Of a DNA stretch of 64,000 nucleotides, positions 32,701 to 39,543 are shown one piece after another. A model generated the notes under the pieces. It ran no database searches and had not been told where the DNA came from. It saw nothing but the letters and a program-made list of their open reading frames with translations. Every line of letters starts with the position of its first letter. The first letter of the stretch is position 1. Source of the stretch: JACRCT01 sp036504155 (GTDB lineage: Bacteria; Myxococcota; Myxococcia; Myxococcales; UBA5297); the NCBI GenBank assembly GCA_036504155.1, contig DASXVQ010000043.1:16329-80328 (forward strand), in the 5' to 3' direction. The translations under genes were made by a program, and so were the position numbers.

Positions 32701-33488
32701 GCTTCGGCGCGGGCGATCTGTTCGGGGCGGCCCGGGCCGTCTCCTCCATCGTCGAGCTGCGCCCGGAGGACCCCGAGGCGCTGCGGCTGACCGGGTTCGT
32801 GCTCCTGGCGCAGGGGCTGGCCCAGCCCGCCTCCGAGGTGCTGGGCCACCTGCGCGCGACGCGCAGCTTCGAGATCCAGCCCTATCTGGAAGAGGCGATC
32901 GCTCTCGTCGAGGCCGGCCGCGTCTCGGACGCCGCGCGCAACTACGAGATCGTGCTCGCCCGCCGCTGGGACCGGCACGCGCAGGTGGTGGAGGCCGGGC
33001 GCCAGCACTACGTCCAGTTCCTGCGTCGCCTGGCCGGCGGCGGTTCGCTGACCTCCGCCCAGGACAAGGCCGTCCGCGACCGCCTCTACGAGCTGAGCCT
33101 CGGCGTCGCGCCGTCCGTCGACCTGCAGGTCACGCTGCACTGGAACGCCGACGACATCGACATCGACCTGTGGAACACCGGCCCGGAGTTGGAGCGCACC
33201 TGGTTCCAGAACTTCCAGGGCACCACGGGCGGGAAACTCTTCTGGGACGAGACCCGCGGCTACGGCCCGGAGCTCTTCCAGCAGGAGAAGGCGCACCGCG
33301 GCGTCTACTTCGCGCAGGTGCACTACTACGGCAACAACAGCGAGCAGTGGGCCATCCCCTCGGTCGTCCTGGGCATCCTCGACCGCTTCCCCAACGACGC
33401 GAAGCGGCACGAGCGCCGGTTCAAGGTGGCGCTGCTGACGAACTCGGGCGAGTCGGACGCGGATCTGTTCAGGACCTCGTTCCCGTAG
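29709..33488 (+). CDS. CpaB-like / VIT / VWA / DUF2135 fusion lipoprotein
   Basis: A 1259-residue lipoprotein (MRHALAVVVAASLAC). Residues about 24-235 are a second CpaB-like SAF plus RcpC unit that parallels the preceding gene. A Gly-rich hinge follows (about 237-260). A VIT domain lies about 318-530 (LRTVVYIEGPRARTVVDYVV). A VWA domain lies about 600-760 with an intact MIDAS: FLVDTSLSED (DxSxS), GATSFDSAL and LLSDG. TPR-like helices occupy about 987-1100, and a DUF2135 beta-sandwich (VDLQVTLHWNADDIDIDLWN) about 1137 to the end. VIT-VWA proteins mediate metal-dependent protein binding; fusion to a pilus-assembly module is unexpected. ATG 29709 gives a clean lipobox; 29649 is an in-frame alternative. 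The gene lies 92 bases after the first CpaB-like gene. Confidence 0.88.
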   Translation: MRHALAVVVAASLACAGQEPGGPTIAVAARDLPAGTVLSAEMLAELRVAQASEPGPDAVAFGAIGSALGRALRVPLAKGDFLQVAALAPEGAPGDLADVTALKLRAFTLAVTGAEEVRPNDHVDLIAAFKDSSTGENVATTLMQNVWVLGVGPLQESKPGQGVPVFPLRQITVQVLQEEAEILALAEDLFLLQVTLRNPEDIDVQEERGRASYSTLLTGERMKALQTLRYRTIQIIRGTESRGGRGGGGGGIANSVANSGLLRTLGGGDSGGAGPTLSLARDKMPEEAAAPQPLMDRAVASPRLGKVVFRDETGQFKPLPIRALRTVVYIEGPRARTVVDYVVENPYDRLMEGSLRYPLPQDATPAFFGTFQGSVVVDPLKLRAAKAPAKVLPALLDDAAATANLSAVAASSSKDLPEIDWKAFRPARVVGKQEGAKTYEKVVRGRVDPALLEWAGGNDFEARIYPIAARSLKRVVLVYEQTLSSDGTFSHYAFPMPEAPIPEFEARLLVDDQKADLAALSVDGQDQLQAFDAKAGGFHIAALELSNRAFKQDLRLAMKPKDPKAQFLAGGGDQDLPGSFVYGKLVADVPQGAAKAPTGDALFLVDTSLSEDGDRARMAGQVLQAVLEKDETIQRFNVVLFDIRSRWLFPAGMRDNTPAARQAATETLSGLFREGATSFDSALSLMESTGWLPAGATAFLLSDGKLTWGETNPRALLERSPKSDSLKWIAYRFGDAAVNRELFEALTKRDGQIVTCLSGAQVGTAALAHRHPLMKVESIRVEGLQLHDLVVRGSPQALAPGQEIEIAGRALGSQATASGQVVAVGSLDGTPVTLRWPFTAQGKDMLAARAWAELHAERLLAMESPKLEPLIIALSQHFGLTNRLASLLVLETDAEYTFYDLKKVSVSVAEVEAAAKNRLAKVEAAIPAGLDLSMLSPKSREFIASLPNASGRADPLAKLELRPGAGGEVRSRAEAAYLAGRRKNPDDLLVFHRVSQARFGAGDLFGAARAVSSIVELRPEDPEALRLTGFVLLAQGLAQPASEVLGHLRATRSFEIQPYLEEAIALVEAGRVSDAARNYEIVLARRWDRHAQVVEAGRQHYVQFLRRLAGGGSLTSAQDKAVRDRLYELSLGVAPSVDLQVTLHWNADDIDIDLWNTGPELERTWFQNFQGTTGGKLFWDETRGYGPELFQQEKAHRGVYFAQVHYYGNNSEQWAIPSVVLGILDRFPNDAKRHERRFKVALLTNSGESDADLFRTSFP

Positions 33489-33614
33489 CCGGGCAGGGCG
33501 TCCCGGGAGCCGAAGCGGCCGAAGGCTCGGCAGGTCCGGGGGACCGAAAGCGCGGTCGCCGGCGGGGTGCGAGAAGGCGCGACGGCGTTCGATTGCCGTT
33601 ACACTGGCCCTGCC

Positions 33615-34523
33615 ATGTCGACTCGACCGCACTCGTCCCCTCGGCTGCTCGTCCTCTCCCTCGCCGCGGCGCTGCTCGCGGGCTGCGCGACCGCCAAGCC
33701 GCCGCCGTCCGCGGCGCCCGAGGCGGGGGCCGCCCCGGTGACGGTGGTCGATGCCGCGAAGCTCGGGCCGGACCGCGAGGCGGCGTGCGCCAGGCTCGCC
33801 GAGCGCGAGGTGAAGGACGTCGAGGTAGCGCTGAAGGCCTCCGGCATGCTCCCCGCCGACTTCGAGGCGATCCGCCGCACCGTGGCCGAGCGCGGGCAGG
33901 CCATCGCCTTCCGCGACAGCAACCCGGCCTGCCTTCCGCACCTCGCCGCCGGCGTCCAGTCCAAGCCGCACGACATCCTCGAGAAGACCTGGGACGCCTC
34001 GAACCTCAAGCCGGAGGACCAGGACAAGGCGGGCCTCGTCTCCACGCTGTTCAAGAAGCCGCCCAAGGGCGAGAAGGTCGACGGCCCCCAGCTCAAGCTG
34101 AAGAACGGCGAGCCGGTCACCTGCGACTACGACCTGATGGAGATGCTCGACGCCCAGGGCAAGCGCATCCGCGGCGAGACGGCGCTCGACCTGGAGACCC
34201 GCGCCGCCCTCAACGGCGCGATCCCGGCGACCCCGCGCGGCCACCGCGACCGGGTGATGCACGGCGCCCAGGCGGCCTACGGCGACTACCTCAAGCTCCA
34301 CCCGGAGGAGAAGACGCTCTGGTTCCTCTACAAGCCCGAGGCGCCGCTGACCGCGTTCGGCAAGGACGGCAAGGTCTACCGCTTCGAGAAGGTGGAGGAC
34401 TCGCTCAACCTCTACACCTGCGCCGAGGCCGACCGTCCGCAGGAGTGGCGCATCGAGGTCGAGGCGTCTCCCGCCGCCCCGCCCGCCGCCCCGCCCGCCG
34501 CCGAGCCCACTCCGATGCCGTAG
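33615..34523 (+). CDS. lipoprotein of unknown function
   Basis: A 302-residue lipoprotein (signal LLVLSLAAALLAGCA). The mature part has few cysteines (EAACARLAE, PACLPHLA, VTCDYDLME, NLYTCAEAD), probably two disulfides. It is mixed alpha/beta and ends in a Pro/Ala-rich tail of PPAAPPAAEP type. A segment QLKLKNGEPVTCDYDLMEML is the most protein-family-like stretch, but I do not recognise it. The gene lies 126 bases after the VWA fusion on the same strand and 10 bases before the hydrolase gene, so it is likely co-transcribed with the latter. Confidence 0.8.
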   Translation: MSTRPHSSPRLLVLSLAAALLAGCATAKPPPSAAPEAGAAPVTVVDAAKLGPDREAACARLAEREVKDVEVALKASGMLPADFEAIRRTVAERGQAIAFRDSNPACLPHLAAGVQSKPHDILEKTWDASNLKPEDQDKAGLVSTLFKKPPKGEKVDGPQLKLKNGEPVTCDYDLMEMLDAQGKRIRGETALDLETRAALNGAIPATPRGHRDRVMHGAQAAYGDYLKLHPEEKTLWFLYKPEAPLTAFGKDGKVYRFEKVEDSLNLYTCAEADRPQEWRIEVEASPAAPPAAPPAAEPTPMP

Positions 34524-34533
34524 CCGCCACCCC

Positions 34534-35385
34534 ATGAACCTGCTCGCGATCGCCGTCGCGGTCCTCGCCGGTCTGGCCCTCGGCGGTCCCGCCTTCTTCA
34601 CCGCCGCGACTTATCTGCTCGCCTCGCGTCACCAGGCGGCGCGGCCGCTCTCGCGGTCGTTGGTCGAAGCGCTGCGCGAGTTCGCCTGGTCGGTGGTCCT
34701 GGTGGTGATCCTCCCCTCGCTCTACGTGTTCGGCCGGCGGCTGGGGAAGGGCAGCGGGCGCGTCCCGGTGGTCTTCGTCCACGGCTACACCCAGAACCGC
34801 TCCAACTTCCTGAGGATGGCGCGCATCGTCGGCCGCGGGGCGGCGGGCCCGATGTACGGCTTCAACTACAACTGGCTGCTCACCGTGGAGCCCTGCGCCC
34901 GGAGCCTGGACCGCTTCGTCGACCGCGTCCTCGCCGAGACGGGGGCGAGGCAGGTCGATCTCGTGTGCCATTCGCTGGGAGGCCTGGTGGCGCGCGCGAT
35001 GCTCGCGGGCGGCGGGGCGGCGAAGGTGCGCAGCGTGGCGACCATCGGTTCGCCGCACGCCGGAGTGACCTGGCGGGTGCCCCTGCTCGGCGGCTGCGGG
35101 CCGCAGATGAAGGTGGAGAGCCCGTTCCTCGGGGCGCTCTCCAGGCCGCTGCCGGTTCCGTTCCTGAGCCTGTACTCGACGCACGACAACATCGTGCACC
35201 CGCCGAAGACCTCGTCCCTGGAAGCGCTCGGCGGCGCCGACCACGTCGTCGAGGGTGGCCACGGACACCTGTCGCTGCTGTTCGTGCCGGAGGTGGCCGA
35301 GCTGGTGCGGCGGTTCCTCGAGTCGCAGCCGCAGCCGGCGCAGGTCCCGGCGGCCGCCGAGGGGCAAGGCCGGCGGACGGGCTAG
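34534..35385 (+). CDS. membrane-anchored alpha/beta hydrolase (lipase-like)
   Basis: A 283-residue protein with two N-terminal hydrophobic segments (residues about 1-30 and 48-66) and an alpha/beta-hydrolase domain. The oxyanion-hole region reads VVFVHGYTQNRSNF, the nucleophile elbow is CHSLGG with Ser147, a later Asp is in SLYSTHDNIV, and the His is in EGGHGHLSLL. This matches triacylglycerol lipase/esterase proteins of the EstA/LipA-like group. It probably hydrolyses ester bonds at the inner membrane or in the periplasm. The ATG at 34534 comes 10 bases after the preceding lipoprotein's stop. Confidence 0.87.
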   Translation: MNLLAIAVAVLAGLALGGPAFFTAATYLLASRHQAARPLSRSLVEALREFAWSVVLVVILPSLYVFGRRLGKGSGRVPVVFVHGYTQNRSNFLRMARIVGRGAAGPMYGFNYNWLLTVEPCARSLDRFVDRVLAETGARQVDLVCHSLGGLVARAMLAGGGAAKVRSVATIGSPHAGVTWRVPLLGGCGPQMKVESPFLGALSRPLPVPFLSLYSTHDNIVHPPKTSSLEALGGADHVVEGGHGHLSLLFVPEVAELVRRFLESQPQPAQVPAAAEGQGRRTG

Positions 35386-35612
35386 CCCGGCGGCCGAGCG
35401 GGGCCCTGCTCGCTCGCCCTCCATGCATTCGAGCCGTCGGCCGCCCGATGTGAAAGCGGGTTCTCCGAGTGGCGCGAGAACGCCACGGCCCTGCCATTCG
35501 CCGAGCGCCCGCGCGCCTGCTGCCTAGGCGTGCAGGGGAGGGCAGGCCCTCTGGCATGCGCAGTGAACGAGCGCACGGAGTGCCGGACATTCGCGCCGGG
35601 AGGGAGATCTCC

Positions 35613-36626
35613 ATGAAACGGTTGGTGGTGTGGTCGGCCGTGCTCGCGGGCGTGCTCTGCGCAGCCGGAGCGGCCCGGGCGCACGAGCTTTCGTGCCGCA
35701 AGACGGTGAACGGGACGCAGGTGGTGGAGGTGGAAGAGTACCCGGCCACGCTCCACTTCGAGCTGACGGTGGCCAATGCGCATGCCTCCGACGCCTCGGA
35801 GGTGCTCTCCGCCGAAGACGCGCTGCTGGCCTCGGAGGGTTTCAGCTTCACGCCGGCGCCGCCGTTCTGGCTTGCCGTGGGTGCCTCCGAGACCGATGCC
35901 TTCGACCTCGTCCTCGACAGCTACGGGGACTGCGAGGCACTCGCCCAGCAATGCTCGCCGGATGGCATCGCCCTGGACGGGTTCGCGCCGCTGCCTCAGA
36001 GCGGCGGGATCAGCGTGCGCTTCGACAACACCTTCGTCACGGCCTGGGACTCCGGGTTCGCGCTCTGCACCGCCCGGGTGATCTGCCGGCCGCCGGTGCC
36101 GCCCCCGCCGCCTCCTCCACCGCCTCCACCACCTCCGCTTCTGACGGGCGCGACGAGGACCCTGGGCTTCTTCAAGACCCATGAGGCGGCGCTGACCGCG
36201 TGCCTGGACTCGCAGCCGATCGACCTGGGCTACGTCACCATCTCCACGTTGCCGGAGGCCCTGGGCATGCTCTGGGGCAGCCCGAGCTTCTTCGCGGACG
36301 GCGAGCGCCGAAGGGCGCTGGACAAATCCCGCTTCCTGCTCGCTCGGCAGGCGCTGGTGGGCCTCTGCAACGTGCGCCTCTTCGGCGCCGTTCCGAGCCC
36401 GGGCACGCTGCTTGGCGACGCGGTGGCGGCCCTGGGCGGGACCGACTGCGCCGCCCTCGAGGACCTCCAGGCGCAGGTGGACGCCTTCAACAACTCGAAC
36501 GACTTGACCTCGTTCCCGAGCGGCTTCGACCCCGGACCGGCTACGCCCGACGATGCCAAGTCCAAGGCGGCCGATCCCACCGTGCCCTCCGGGCAGGGCT
36601 GCAGCGCCGAGGGGGTGATCCCATGA
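35613..36626 (+). CDS. secreted protein with polyproline linker
   Basis: A 337-residue exported protein (signal MKRLVVWSAVLAGVLCAAGAARA). The N-terminal domain (about 24-160) has paired cysteines (LSCRKTVNG, GDCEALAQQCSP, ALCTARVICR) and a beta-rich pattern. Then come about 15 consecutive prolines, and a C-terminal helical domain beginning TRTLGFFKTHEAALTACL. A GGGAGGGAG ribosome site lies before the ATG. The stop overlaps the next gene's start, so the two are coupled. The polyproline run is a candidate for ribosome pausing relieved by EF-P, or simply a rigid spacer. Function unknown. Confidence 0.8.
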   Translation: MKRLVVWSAVLAGVLCAAGAARAHELSCRKTVNGTQVVEVEEYPATLHFELTVANAHASDASEVLSAEDALLASEGFSFTPAPPFWLAVGASETDAFDLVLDSYGDCEALAQQCSPDGIALDGFAPLPQSGGISVRFDNTFVTAWDSGFALCTARVICRPPVPPPPPPPPPPPPPLLTGATRTLGFFKTHEAALTACLDSQPIDLGYVTISTLPEALGMLWGSPSFFADGERRRALDKSRFLLARQALVGLCNVRLFGAVPSPGTLLGDAVAALGGTDCAALEDLQAQVDAFNNSNDLTSFPSGFDPGPATPDDAKSKAADPTVPSGQGCSAEGVIP

Positions 36627-37324
36627 AGCGCTTCGCCAAGCTGGCGCTGGTCATCGCGGTCGCCGGCCTCTTCACCGGCTGCGGTCGGATGGGGTCGCGC
36701 TCCGCTCCTTCCATCCCCGTGCCCCCGGCTCCGAAAGGCAGTGCCCCGGAAGCGGCGATCCTCGGGGTGGGGCCCCTCGTCGGCGTGGACGGCGTTCTCC
36801 CGACGCTGTCGGGGACGACGCCGGAGTTGCTGGTGGCGCGTCCGCCCGGCCCGGATTCGCTGGTGCTCGAGACCCCGCTCAACCGGAAGGTGCCGCTGGT
36901 GCCGGCGGGCGGCGCGAGCGTCGTGGACATCGTCATCCAAGGCGTGGACCAGGGGGCCTACGAGCACGCGCTGCTCGGCATCGCCCAGCTGCAGGTCGCC
37001 GTCGACGGCTGCGACGTGCCGCTCACGCTCCAGACCGGCAATGTCGATCTGGGGATCGTCGGTCGAAGCTATCCCTTGGCGCGGATAGCGCTCCCTGCCG
37101 GTGCCCAGGCGATGAGCGTCCGTCTGGGCTTCGACCAGTTCGGCGCGTTCGAGTCTGGTGCCGTCGCCGGCACGATCGCCGCGGGGAACGTGCTGGAGTT
37201 CGAGGTGCCCATCCGCGTCGTCGCGCAGAGCGGCGTGGCGGTGGTCCGCCTCGACGTCGCCCGCTCGCTGGTGTCCTGGGGCGGCGAGATCGTCCTGCTT
37301 CCCCAGCTGCAGGTGAAGTACTAG
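36623..37324 (+). CDS. lipoprotein coupled to the polyproline protein
   Basis: A 233-residue lipoprotein (MKRFAKLALVIAVAGLFTGCG). After a Pro/Ser-rich linker the mature protein is beta-rich, with one Cys in VAVDGCDVPLTL, and ends VVRLDVARSLVSWGGEIVLL; the pattern suggests two stacked beta-sandwich halves. Its ATG overlaps the previous stop by four bases, so it should be made in fixed ratio with the polyproline protein and may act with it at the cell surface. No family recognised. Confidence 0.8.
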   Translation: MKRFAKLALVIAVAGLFTGCGRMGSRSAPSIPVPPAPKGSAPEAAILGVGPLVGVDGVLPTLSGTTPELLVARPPGPDSLVLETPLNRKVPLVPAGGASVVDIVIQGVDQGAYEHALLGIAQLQVAVDGCDVPLTLQTGNVDLGIVGRSYPLARIALPAGAQAMSVRLGFDQFGAFESGAVAGTIAAGNVLEFEVPIRVVAQSGVAVVRLDVARSLVSWGGEIVLLPQLQVKY

Positions 37325-37340
37325 CCGGTCTCTCGAGGGT

Positions 37341-37366
37341 GGCGGCTCCGCGCTCGCGGGGCCGCC
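37341..37366. terminator. hairpin between convergent genes
   Basis: Inverted repeat 37341-37349 / 37358-37366 (nine pairs including one G-T, eight-base loop) lies in the 48-base gap between the lipoprotein and amidohydrolase genes, which point at each other. There is no T-tract on either side, so factor-dependent or bidirectional termination is a guess. Confidence 0.4.
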
Positions 37367-37372
37367 GCCGCG

Positions 37373-39412
37373 TCACCAGCGCTTTACGCCCATCGCCTCG
37401 AGGATGGCCGCGGAGTCGTAGACCACGCCCGCCTTCACCACGGTGATCACCCGCCGCACGTCCCCGATGTTCGTCGTCGGGTCGCCGTCGACGAGCACGA
37501 GGTCCGCGTCCTTGCCGGGCGCGATGGAGCCGCTGCGCTCCTGCTTCCACAGGGTCTTGGCCGCGCCCAGCGTCGCCATCTGCAGCACGTCGGCGGCCGG
37601 CAGGCCCGCCTCCACCAAGAGCTCCAGCTCGTGGGGCAGGACGAGGCCCGAGAGGCTGTCGGTCCCCGCGGTGAGGGTCACGCCCGACTCCCAGAGCATG
37701 CGCGTGAACTTCTGCATGGACGGGAAGCCGGCGCGCCAGGTCTCCTCCTTGCCTGGCGGGATCTTCAGGCCCTCGCCCATCCACTGGCGGCGGAACATCG
37801 GCGGGACGCGCCGGGCGATCGGCAGGATCGATCGCGAGAGCTCTCCGGGCTTCTGCAGGAACATGTCCTCGAAGGCCGTCAGGGTGGGGGTGACCACGGT
37901 CTTCTTCTCGCGCAGCAGCGCGACGAACTCGCGCACCGGCGCGCCGTTGAGGTCGAGCGCGGCGCCGTTCTCGGCGATGAGCGTGAAGCGCAGGAGCGTC
38001 GCGGTGTCGGTCTTCTCGTCGGCGAAGAAGTTCAGCATCGCCTGGTTGATGTGCTGGATCTCGTCGAAGCTGGCCTTCACCGCCCCCGCGGCGAGCATGC
38101 CGACCGGGACGTGGCCGCTGACCCGCATGCCGCGCTGGTGGGCCTCGTCGGCCAGGACGGGCACCAACGAGGGCTTGATGGAGTTGTAGATCTTGAGCTC
38201 CTCGTAGCCGCGCTTGGCGAAGAAGGCGACCGCGGCACGCGCCTCCTCCTCGGTCTCGGCCGTCACCGAGCTGCCGGCGGCGTTGGGGCCGCGGCCCTCC
38301 ACGAACCCGCCGCGGACGAGGCGCGGGCCGATGGCGGCCCCTTCGTCGAAGCGGCGCTTCTGCTCGTCGAGCCAGTCGGGGTCGTTGCCCACGTCGCGCA
38401 GGCTGGTGATGCCGCTGGCCACGGCGAGCTCGCCCTCGCCCCGCGACAGGTGCGCGTGCGTGTCCCACAGGCCGGGGAGCAGGGCCTTTCCCTGGGCGTC
38501 GATGATCTGCGCCCCCGCGGGCGGGGCGAGGCTGGCGGACGGGCCGAGCGCCTCGATGCGGTCGCCCTTGACGATCACGGTGTGCGCGGGGAGCCAGGCC
38601 TTGGCCGCGGAGTCGAAGACCCTGGCGTTGACGATGGCCAAGCCCTGCAGCGGCGGCGGGTGCGAGTGCTTGCGCGCCAGATCGGAGGCGCGCTGGGCCT
38701 CCAGCGGCTTCTGGGCCTCGACCAGCGCACTGGCCGCGTCCTGCCAGCCCTCGAGCACCGCCGAGAAGCCGGCGTCGACCACCCCGAAGAGGCTGCCGTC
38801 GTCGTCGAGCCAGACGCGCTGCGGCAGCAGGTCGACGCCGAGGATGAGGAACGAGGTCACGTGGCGGCGCCGGCCGCCGACGTCCAGGTCCAGCTCGGAC
38901 TCCTTCTCCAGGCGGGCCTCGCCTTCGGGCAGCAGGTCGATCCGGCCGCCGGCGCGAGCGAGTGCGGCGGCGAGCAGCGCCGTGGCGTCGATGCCGCCCG
39001 CCATGGGCAGGTAGAAGGCGGGGCGCGACAGCTTGCGCTCGCCCTGCTCCTGCGTGCTCTTCCAGCGCGCCAGCCCGCCCTCGAGGGCGAAGCGCTCGTC
39101 GATGGGCCCGCCGAAGGTCTCGGTCCCCTGGGCCTCGAACGACGCCAGCGTCCCGTCCGGCGCGAGGCGCGCCCGGGTCGTGTACTTCGGCCCGCGGCCG
39201 TTGTTGACGATGGCCACCTCGCTCCGGCGCGTGCCGTCCTCCTCGACGCGGGTGACGGACTCGCCGCAAGGGCGGGTGTTGACCACGAAGCCGTAGCGCC
39301 GCGGCGCGGCGGCGCCCTCGGGCCGCGCCGGCGCGGTGGCGCAGGCGGCGAGCGAGAGGGCGAAGGCAGCGCCCAGGAGCGCCGTCGGGGCGTACACGCG
39401 AGGCGTTTGCAT
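37373..39412 (-). CDS. amidohydrolase-family lipoprotein
   Basis: A 679-residue lipoprotein (lipobox LSLAAC). An N-terminal beta-rich domain of about 250 residues (AIVNNGRGPKYTTRARLAPD) precedes an amidohydrolase barrel. The metal site begins with LLPGLWDTHAHLSRGEG (HxH); later ligands are seen in VSGHVPVGML, EIQHINQAML and TAGTDSLSG. The composite C-terminal segment GSIAPGKDADLVLVDGDP is typical of imidazolonepropionase/prolidase-type amidohydrolases. It likely hydrolyses a cyclic amide or dipeptide-like substrate outside the cytoplasm. The N-terminal extension is not part of the standard family. The start at 39412 begins the signal peptide. Confidence 0.88.
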   Translation of the reverse strand: MQTPRVYAPTALLGAAFALSLAACATAPARPEGAAAPRRYGFVVNTRPCGESVTRVEEDGTRRSEVAIVNNGRGPKYTTRARLAPDGTLASFEAQGTETFGGPIDERFALEGGLARWKSTQEQGERKLSRPAFYLPMAGGIDATALLAAALARAGGRIDLLPEGEARLEKESELDLDVGGRRRHVTSFLILGVDLLPQRVWLDDDGSLFGVVDAGFSAVLEGWQDAASALVEAQKPLEAQRASDLARKHSHPPPLQGLAIVNARVFDSAAKAWLPAHTVIVKGDRIEALGPSASLAPPAGAQIIDAQGKALLPGLWDTHAHLSRGEGELAVASGITSLRDVGNDPDWLDEQKRRFDEGAAIGPRLVRGGFVEGRGPNAAGSSVTAETEEEARAAVAFFAKRGYEELKIYNSIKPSLVPVLADEAHQRGMRVSGHVPVGMLAAGAVKASFDEIQHINQAMLNFFADEKTDTATLLRFTLIAENGAALDLNGAPVREFVALLREKKTVVTPTLTAFEDMFLQKPGELSRSILPIARRVPPMFRRQWMGEGLKIPPGKEETWRAGFPSMQKFTRMLWESGVTLTAGTDSLSGLVLPHELELLVEAGLPAADVLQMATLGAAKTLWKQERSGSIAPGKDADLVLVDGDPTTNIGDVRRVITVVKAGVVYDSAAILEAMGVKRW

Positions 39413-39543
39413 CGGGCAAGGCTAGCCGCCCCGCGCGCCCGGGAGAAGCGACCCATCGTGTTGCGCGAACGGCGCATCGGCGGCACTCTCCCCCCGTTTC
39501 GGCGGCGGGCAATGACGTCCGCGCCGGTGAGAGGGTGGAAAGC

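Noticed and set aside
28738..33488. A Tad/Flp pilus locus
   Set aside because: Only CpaB-like genes are present; no pilin, TadA, TadB, TadC, secretin or prepilin peptidase is seen nearby.
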